Positions 58,265 through 64,000 of a stretch of 64,000 bases of DNA are shown in pieces. The notes under the pieces are model-generated. The model saw nothing but the letters and a program-made list of their open reading frames with translations, was not told the origin of the DNA and did not search any database. Numbering within the stretch: position 1 is the stretch's first letter; each line of letters opens with the position of its first letter. The stretch covers positions 1,922,001 to 1,986,000 of the forward strand of contig JAPFFF010000022.1 in assembly GCA_039105265.1 (NCBI GenBank), written 5' to 3'. The translations under genes were made by a program, and so were the position numbers. The stretch comes from Tritrichomonas musculus. Its lineage: Eukaryota > Parabasalia > Tritrichomonadida > Tritrichomonadidae.

Positions 58265-58328
58265 ATGCGTTCCTAATTGCGGTACCTAGGATGTTAGGTA
58301 GGGAGTTTAACCATTACGACACACGCAT
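58265..58328 (-). ncRNA. tRNA-like Pol III-type relic (tentative)
   Basis: On the minus strand, ATGCGT at the start pairs with ACGCAT at the end, which is followed at once by TTTTTT, a Pol III terminator. Inside are GTAATGGTTAA, like a D-loop, and CCTA...TAGG arms. At 64 bases it is too short and lacks a GGTTCGA arm, so it is not a working tRNA. Confidence 0.25.
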
Positions 58329-58456
58329 AGACAAAGATGGAAACTCGATTTTGAATAAATATAAAACCAAATAAATATTGAAATATATTGTAATAACTCA
58401 AATAATATATTCAGAATTTAGTTTTAAAAATAAACCATCCAAAAATATTCTTGTAT

Positions 58457-58515
58457 GGGGTCATAGCTCAATGGAAATATTTGGTGGAAAGTTACATGGT
58501 TCGAAAAATAGAAAG
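58457..58515 (+). pseudogene. tRNA-like relic (tentative)
   Basis: GGGGTCATAGCTCAATGG matches a tRNA 5' half with an A box (TAGCTCAATGG), and GGTTCGA at 58498 matches a B box. The spacing is about ten bases short and the 3' acceptor strand is missing, so it is a tRNA pseudogene or tRNA-derived repeat fragment. Confidence 0.35.
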
Positions 58516-59117
58516 TCCGACATTTTTTATAAAAATTAATTTTAATAAATTATAACCATAACCTTGTAAAAATAATAAAAAATTTTATCTATCAATTTAT
58601 TAATAAAATTTTCTTTCACAAATATTATAATTTTAAAGGAAAAAATTTTATTTCTCAAATTTGATGAAAATTTTGGGATTGAGGAAATAAAATAGTGCGG
58701 ACTAATTGCGGACTAATTGCGGACTAAAAATTTAAATTCAAAAAGTGGAACAAAAATTTTGAAAAATTAATAAAAATCCATAAACAAAATAATAAAAATT
58801 TAAATTCAAAAAGTGAAAAATAATATTAAAATATCTTGGTGTCTAGTTAACTTTTTAAGAATATTTTTATAAAATCTTTTCAAAATATTTGAGAGAAAAA
58901 AATATACTTCTGGCATAAAAATATTTGAGAGAAAATATTAACTCAATCAAAACTCAATTTTTCGGGGTCGTGCCTATACAAGAAATACCGTATTTTTGGG
59001 TGTAGAATTCAAAAAACACCATTAGAAAGCTCAAAAACTACATCATACCTTGGAAATGACATTGGTGGAATAGTGAAAGTAGAGAGTGTGTACTTACGAT
59101 AGGTTTTCAGAGGATAT

Positions 59118-59206
59118 TTGGCCGGGTAGCGAGGCCCAAGCGAAGGTGTACCTGAGCTTGGTGGCGAAGCGTGTAGGCGGTGGTGAAGTATGAGACACCG
59201 CCTATA
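59118..59206 (+). ncRNA. GC-rich structured segment, three hairpins (H3 cluster)
   Basis: Three consecutive stems stand out in AT-rich surroundings: GGCC/GGCC (59120-59136), CAAGC-GA-AGG/CCT-GA-GCTTG (59137-59160, with tandem G-A mismatches), and a perfect 9-bp TAGGCGGTG/CACCGCCTA (59174-59204). The last is followed by TATACTATACTACT, resembling the GTATACTACT after H1 and H2. It stands just before the PolB-like part of element D. Probable structured RNA or protein-binding site; identity unknown. Confidence 0.45.
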
Positions 59207-62026
59207 CTATACTACTATACATTCCTCAGACGACTGAGGCTTACACGTGCTGAGCAGAGGCGTCTCAAGGTATTGGGATTGGAAGGTGCTGAACGTTTAC
59301 TGAATAGCAAGATTAATAAGACACATTTTGATAAAACTGTTTTAACCGCGAGTGATGCCAAAGATTATATCAAGATCGTCAACACTGAGTTCGGTGGCAA
59401 AATCCCAACCGACATATCACAGGCCGCACAGCAGAGTAGTCTCATAAAGTTCCTAAATGATAATTTATTTGTATATCGCACACGTTTTGATACTAATACT
59501 CTTCTCAAGGTCTCAGATTTTGATAAATTCTTCGAGCGATTGCATGATGAACAAGATGATAAGCTGCTGAGGGATGCAACTGACAAGAATCTGATTGCAC
59601 TTGAGGAGGTCAGACTTGAACGTGAACTTGCTAAGCAATTGGAACGGGAGCGTGTTGAACAGGAGCGTCTCCAGAAGCGGGAACGGAAACTGGCTGAGAA
59701 ATCGCATTGCGATCGATTGAAACAGAAGCAGAAACAGGAGCGTGAAAAGCATCGCAAGATTACTACTAAGAATTTTGCTAAACGTGTTCTACTCGAGGAT
59801 ACTGTTGAAGAGTATATCGATAAAGCCAATGAGACGTTCGATGCCAACATCCCAATCCGCAACACATCATATAATGAACGACTGAACAGTTTCGTAAAGT
59901 TCCTGAATGATAATTTATTTGTATATCGCATCGGTTTTGAACGCAATTATCATATCAAGGCATCAGATCTTGATACATTCTTCGAGAGACTTGAGGCTGA
60001 ACGAACTAAGGATTACTTCAAGCATTTCGATAGAGATGATTACAAGATTGAGGACCCCATTGATGAACAGCGGCGTGTGAAGTCCCAGTTTAAGTTCTAT
60101 AATCAATTAGCTGATGATCGCAAAGCATGTTCCTATTTCAACAAGTATTATCCCGAGTATATCGATAGAGCTGAAATACAAGATATATTCCGAGACAGGA
60201 CTAAGGTTACAAAACTGACTCATATTATCGATGGTAACGCTAATATTGATGATCTCCCCAAGGACCCCGAAAATAATGAAATACTCGAGTACCTCAGTGA
60301 GTTCGGTCACGAGTTCAAATCGAAACACACCGATTTCCTCATGGTGAATGAACCTGATAGCTATGATAGGGCTGTTGAGGCTTGGCGATCATATACCAAA
60401 TATGCTGATAGTGATTCCAATGAGCGTGAGGATATTGATACCTATGAGCCAATATACATATACTACTTCAACTCGATATCCTCATTGAACACCATATATG
60501 AGGGCTTGCAACAGGTCTATAAGCGTGAGGTAAAACCATTCAAAATCTATTTCCAACTCTCAGGTGTATTTCAGTCCCCCTGTGATGAGAGTGAGAATGT
60601 GTTTGGGTATTCATGTGAATATGCAGCTAGGGAAATCAATTGGAACAACTATAAATCGGCTATCCCAATTGTGGTTCGTGATGAGCAATCACTTGATATC
60701 GTGAAGTACTATATTGAATCAGTACTGCACTCATATGAGACCTCAACATCTGGAACCAAGTTGATTATGATAGGATCAGTCTCATTCACGGTATCTCGAA
60801 TGGTCAAGGTTAGTGGTCCAATCAAGGATTTACCTCCTGAGATCAAAAATAGCAAATTCATCATCACGGACAATGCTGATGACAATCTATGTTGGTACCG
60901 ATTTCTGGCTGCATGTCTAGATGACCATCTGGTTGACCCTGAATCTGGTTGCAAAACTAAGCACCGTACACAGGCAGCTAGGAAGCTCCTATGCGAGGAT
61001 CACAATATAGTGTATTCTACTAAGCCATCTCAAGATGCAATCGACCTCCTGAACAACTATCCTGGTACATCAATTGAATCCATGAAGGCATCTGCCGAGA
61101 AGCATCATTTGAATGTGGACATCTATGAGTACTTGGAGGATCTCAAGGTTTATAACCTTCAGGACCAATGGAAATACAATAGCGATAACTCATTTAGGAA
61201 ATCCGCATTGCTGTACACCCAAAATCGAATCATCCACATAATGTACATCAGGGATGCTGAGAAGCTGACCAACATCCACATCTGCCCAAAGTGTGGCTCA
61301 TATGCCCATTACGGTCATCACAATATGAATCGCTTCAAGAACCATGTTGAGAACTGTGACGGTGTATTTCGAAAGCGATTCATACCCAATCGTGAACCAC
61401 TACCATACTGTCCACATATACTCAGCAATCCTGTGTACGAATATTGCTTAGCATATGGTCTCGACTGGAAACCCAACATATATTACATCACCTACGATTT
61501 CGAAACAGTTGAACAGCCTGTGAATGCATCTATTGGTTCATCCACAACCATCAACTCACGACTGATTCCCCTCCGAAACCCCAACCGAAACCCCCAGGAG
61601 ATCCAATCGAGGAACCTCCACAGATACCATTATCGGATTTTCCTGGATTGGAATCTCCGGTGGAATCTCCAGATGAAACCCAAGTGGACATCCCCTCTGG
61701 GGATGATGCTGATCCCAATAGACAACCCGTTAATCCAGAATTTGAGGAAGAAGAGGAGGAGGCGGAATCCCAATCGATGTCAAATATATTCCCAGAAATC
61801 GGAACTCGTGCAGATAGGATTGATCAGGATATGGCCATGCTGCGCACAAAGCGTATTCTCCCTGATGATATCATTAAGGTACTACCCAAATACTATCGCA
61901 TTGCTGATAACCCCGAATGTGCACCTCGTGAATTTAACAGGTTTGAGATTCGGGAGGTTCGAACTATGGTTGATGATATCATACATAACTTGGATTCAAT
62001 CGCAGAAGATCGATCGCTTACCATAG
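59180..62026 (+). pseudogene. B-type DNA polymerase B fragment of Maverick D
   Basis: The recognisable part runs to about 61,590. It has two copies of an N-terminal module (TASDAKDYIKIVNTEFGGKIP... and LEDTVEEYIDKANETFDANIP...) separated by a Glu/Arg coiled coil; B has one. Next come the OTU-like region (DDNLCWYRFLAACL, IIHIMYIRD), the zinc finger (CPKCGSYAHYG...H...NC) and exonuclease motif I (YDFETVEQ). The polymerase domain itself is absent. No ATG opens the frame; it follows the H3 hairpins. Confidence 0.8.
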
Positions 62027-63705
62027 AGTCTCCAAAAGCAGAAGCCGAGGTGTCAAATATACGAAGATATATCAATAAGATTAGGGTCTATGAGGGTATC
62101 GAAGCTGATATCGAAAAAGATGTCAATCGTGAGAATACAAATAATAACATTTTTTCTTCACCTAAAGAAACTATGCAAAACCCTGTCCCCAACCCTAACG
62201 ATAACGATGCGCAACCAGTTGAAGTTGAAGATGATGATTATCATTTTGATGTTGATTTGTCTGATGTGCAAGCAGACAACAAATTTAAATATGCACGTAC
62301 ACCAGCTCGACAAAAATCTGGTAAGCCAAGAACACATAATTATGACGAGGTCGTCATTGCACCAAATTCAATCTTAAAGCCTGCAAAAATCAGTAAGAGT
62401 GAAGAGCTTGCTTTTTATAATCCCAATGTTAGTATTCAGAGTTCCAGTAGAGGACCTCGTGGTGATTTGAATTATGGTGTCATAACAGACCGTATAAGTG
62501 ATAGGTATGGTTCATTATCATTAACAGGTAATTCAGCTCAACGCAAATTGAATTTCCTCGATATCATCATTAATGGGAACTACAGAGTTAAGTATATACC
62601 AAATGCTGCTTCACGTGACACAGCAGAGGAATATTGCAAAAACCATTTGGATAAAGATGGAACTTCCAAATATAGATTATTAGGCACAAACGCACGAGAC
62701 CCATTACATAATAGAATCACCGACCTCAATGGAGACCAGGTTGATGATATTGTCCTAGTAGATAAACGAGGTGTTCCTGCAATTGTTAATGGTTATAAGC
62801 TAGTTCTCGCATCACCATACAAGAAAGTGTGGAAAACAACCCATGTGACAAGAGAGGATAGACTTAAGGAACCATTTAATGAATGGCTTGCTAAACAATT
62901 TAGTAAATCAATCAATAGTGTTAATTGGAGAGAAGGAAAATATATACTTTCAGAAACTCAAGATATGCAAAAACTAATGACTGCATATGGTAAAAAGGGA
63001 TTACCAAAGCCACGTATCAGTAAACGACTCACACCTAATGGATATTGGGCTTCTGCATTCTCACATGTATGGAAGTTATTTTGGAATAGCGAGGTTTATT
63101 CTGATCCCGTTATTCAGACTCTCAAGAAAGCTACCAATTATCTTACTGTTGCTAATACCATATTCATATACTATTTCGACCAACCAATTAAGTATTCTGT
63201 TGAACAATCACAAGAATTTGGTGGAAAATTCCTTACATATGCACAATGGTCTACATGGCGTCGTGTAAATAAGGATAAATATAATGGAAGTTTGGGTCCT
63301 GCTGTTGTAAAGTTTGTAAATACAACTATAGGCACAGCTGTTAATCTAGAAACTGGAGAGTTGATTGAAGAAGACGGTGGTAAATGGCATCCAAAACTCC
63401 AACAATTAATCGGTTTTATAGAAACAATTGTATTTGACTGGGGCTTTGGTATGGCATTACGAGATGGAATGAAAAGGACTCATAATCAACCAGCACCATT
63501 TGAAGATCTTGCTAATGATATGTATGCTGGTCAATTACAGGACATCAAGAAGGATTGGTCCCAAATGGTTTCACTCCATATTCAAAATATCATATATCAA
63601 CCAAAGAGCGGATATATAAAGTATAAGACGGAAGCTGAAGCAGCCAAAAATAAACGTCGTACTGAAGCCAACGTTTTGGTTAATGCGAAAAATAACTATT
63701 ATTAA
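61648..63705 (+). pseudogene. Homologue of the large B-lineage protein, Maverick D
   Basis: Up to 685 residues; the frame opens without an ATG. It matches B's 850-residue protein: a EEEEEE patch, YYRIADNPE against FYRIADDPE, NGNYRVKYIPNAASRDTAEEYCK against NGNYRIKFSPKCATRDGAEAYCK, and DLNGDQVDDIVLVDKRG against DLNGDRVEDIVIVDTRG. The shared calcium-loop-like string and following INGY/VNGY segment mark the family core. Function unknown. The C-terminus ends in a charged helix without B's hydrophobic tail. Confidence 0.72.
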
Positions 63706-63712
63706 TAAACAA

Positions 63713-64000
63713 TTACTCCTTATGATATTTTCTTTGATAAAACCTATTGTTAGCCATTATTTTTGCCATTTCATCCTGTTGTTGGTCAGTCGATTTAATG
63801 ACTTCCATTGGCTCGTATATGAATGTGGGATCATCAATATTCCCATTGGTTTTTGGAGTACCTTCTATATAAAATGATTTACCAAAGCTTACCAGTCTAT
63901 CGCGATTACCATCTGTGGATTCACGTGATGGTGATTTAGGATGACTGTTTGTGGCTCGCTTAGCATGTTGCTTGAGAGCTGGCAATGATTTTGTATAAAC
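63713..64000 (-). CDS. Hypothetical Maverick D protein, cut by the window end
   Basis: At least 95 residues, with the start beyond the window. Polar and basic, with SHPKSPSRESTDGNRDRLVSFGKSFYIEGT, ending QDEMAKIMANNRFYQRKYHKE. It converges on the 685-residue frame, the place where B has its integrase 3' end. A weak resemblance to the tail of B's integrase (K-x-T-x-N...PxxIY) is not enough to assign it. Confidence 0.4.
   Translation of the reverse strand, partial: VYTKSLPALKQHAKRATNSHPKSPSRESTDGNRDRLVSFGKSFYIEGTPKTNGNIDDPTFIYEPMEVIKSTDQQQDEMAKIMANNRFYQRKYHKE

Larger units (their letters stand above)
58018..59117. other. AT-rich non-coding region between Mavericks C and D
   Basis: About 1.1 kb without a convincing gene. 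It holds two tRNA-like relics (listed separately), a triple GCGGACTAATT repeat (58697-58725) and short repeats of TTTAAATTCAAAAAGTGAA and AAATATTTGAGAGAAAA. It could be host intergenic DNA or a decayed element end. I found no Polinton inverted repeat or target duplication. Confidence 0.5.
59180..64000. mobile_element. Maverick D, partial, B-type relative, runs off the window
   Basis: Parts seen: the N-terminal region of a B-type PolB, then the homologue of B's 850-residue protein, then a minus-strand gene cut by the window edge. The first two follow the same strand order as in B, but genes present between them in B are missing. No terminal repeats are visible. About two to three breaks. The PolB part is noticeably richer in G and C than element B. 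Confidence 0.7.

Noticed and set aside
58018-58400. Terminal inverted repeat of Maverick C
   Set aside because: I looked for an inverted partner and a 6-bp duplication and found neither in the window.
59365-59946. Minus-strand Arg/Ser-rich frame
   Set aside because: Overlaps the conserved PolB N-terminal region of element D on the other strand and has only biased composition.
1-64000. Free bacterial or phage DNA, given fibre-like and SF3 helicase genes
   Set aside because: No ribosome-binding sites precede the ATGs, there is a MULE, retroviral-type integrases with chromo-like ends and a Pmp-like fragment; all point to a eukaryotic trichomonad genome.

Overview
The window is AT-rich, apparently intron-free eukaryotic DNA packed almost end to end with virus-like elements of the Maverick/Polinton class. 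Protein-primed-type PolB, retroviral-type integrase, A32-type packaging ATPase and double-jelly-roll capsid genes occur repeatedly. The base composition, the large KilA-N, MULE and Maverick load, very short upstream regions and a Pmp-like GGAIY surface-protein fragment point to a trichomonad, most likely Trichomonas vaginalis. That species call is inference, because no host housekeeping gene is visible. The elements are treated here as genomic fossils.

Layout. (1) 1-6458: the end of a fibre-like gene of one A-type Maverick, split by a 3.3-kb Mutator-like transposon (MULE, 790-4123) with ~370-bp terminal inverted repeats, a 9-bp target duplication and a long transposase frame. (2) 6459-49382: Maverick A. 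Its order is integrase, ATPase, pVI-like protein, small protein, major capsid, several small genes, a secreted Pmp-like protein, SF3 helicase, bZIP-like protein, satellite array, repeat-rich protein, PolB, penton-like protein and three fibre-region genes. (3) 21505-42232: Maverick B, a different lineage, nested in A's penton-like gene. It has identical 286-bp terminal inverted repeats and a 6-bp AGCGAT duplication, so it is the youngest insertion. (4) 49403-58017: Maverick C, a partial and rearranged relative of A. (5) 58018-59206: AT-rich non-coding DNA with tRNA-like relics and a cluster of GC-rich hairpins. (6) 59180-64000: Maverick D, a partial relative of B that runs off the window.

How the genes fit together. 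Integrase and PolB would serve integration and copying. The SF3 helicase (A only) would support replication. ATPase, major capsid, penton-like and pVI-like proteins form a virion module kept in the order ATPase, pVI-like, (small protein), capsid in A and C. Long tail-fibre-like proteins with membrane segments and variable C-termini would be the host-contact module. Small bZIP-like and KilA-N proteins could regulate transcription.

Most notable signals: mosaic fibre genes whose variable C-terminus is followed by a perfectly conserved 48-bp GC-rich hairpin; an HNH nuclease domain inside the PolB of element B; a dispersed palindromic repeat in B with an in-frame copy inside PolB; and a secreted Pmp-like protein carried by element A.
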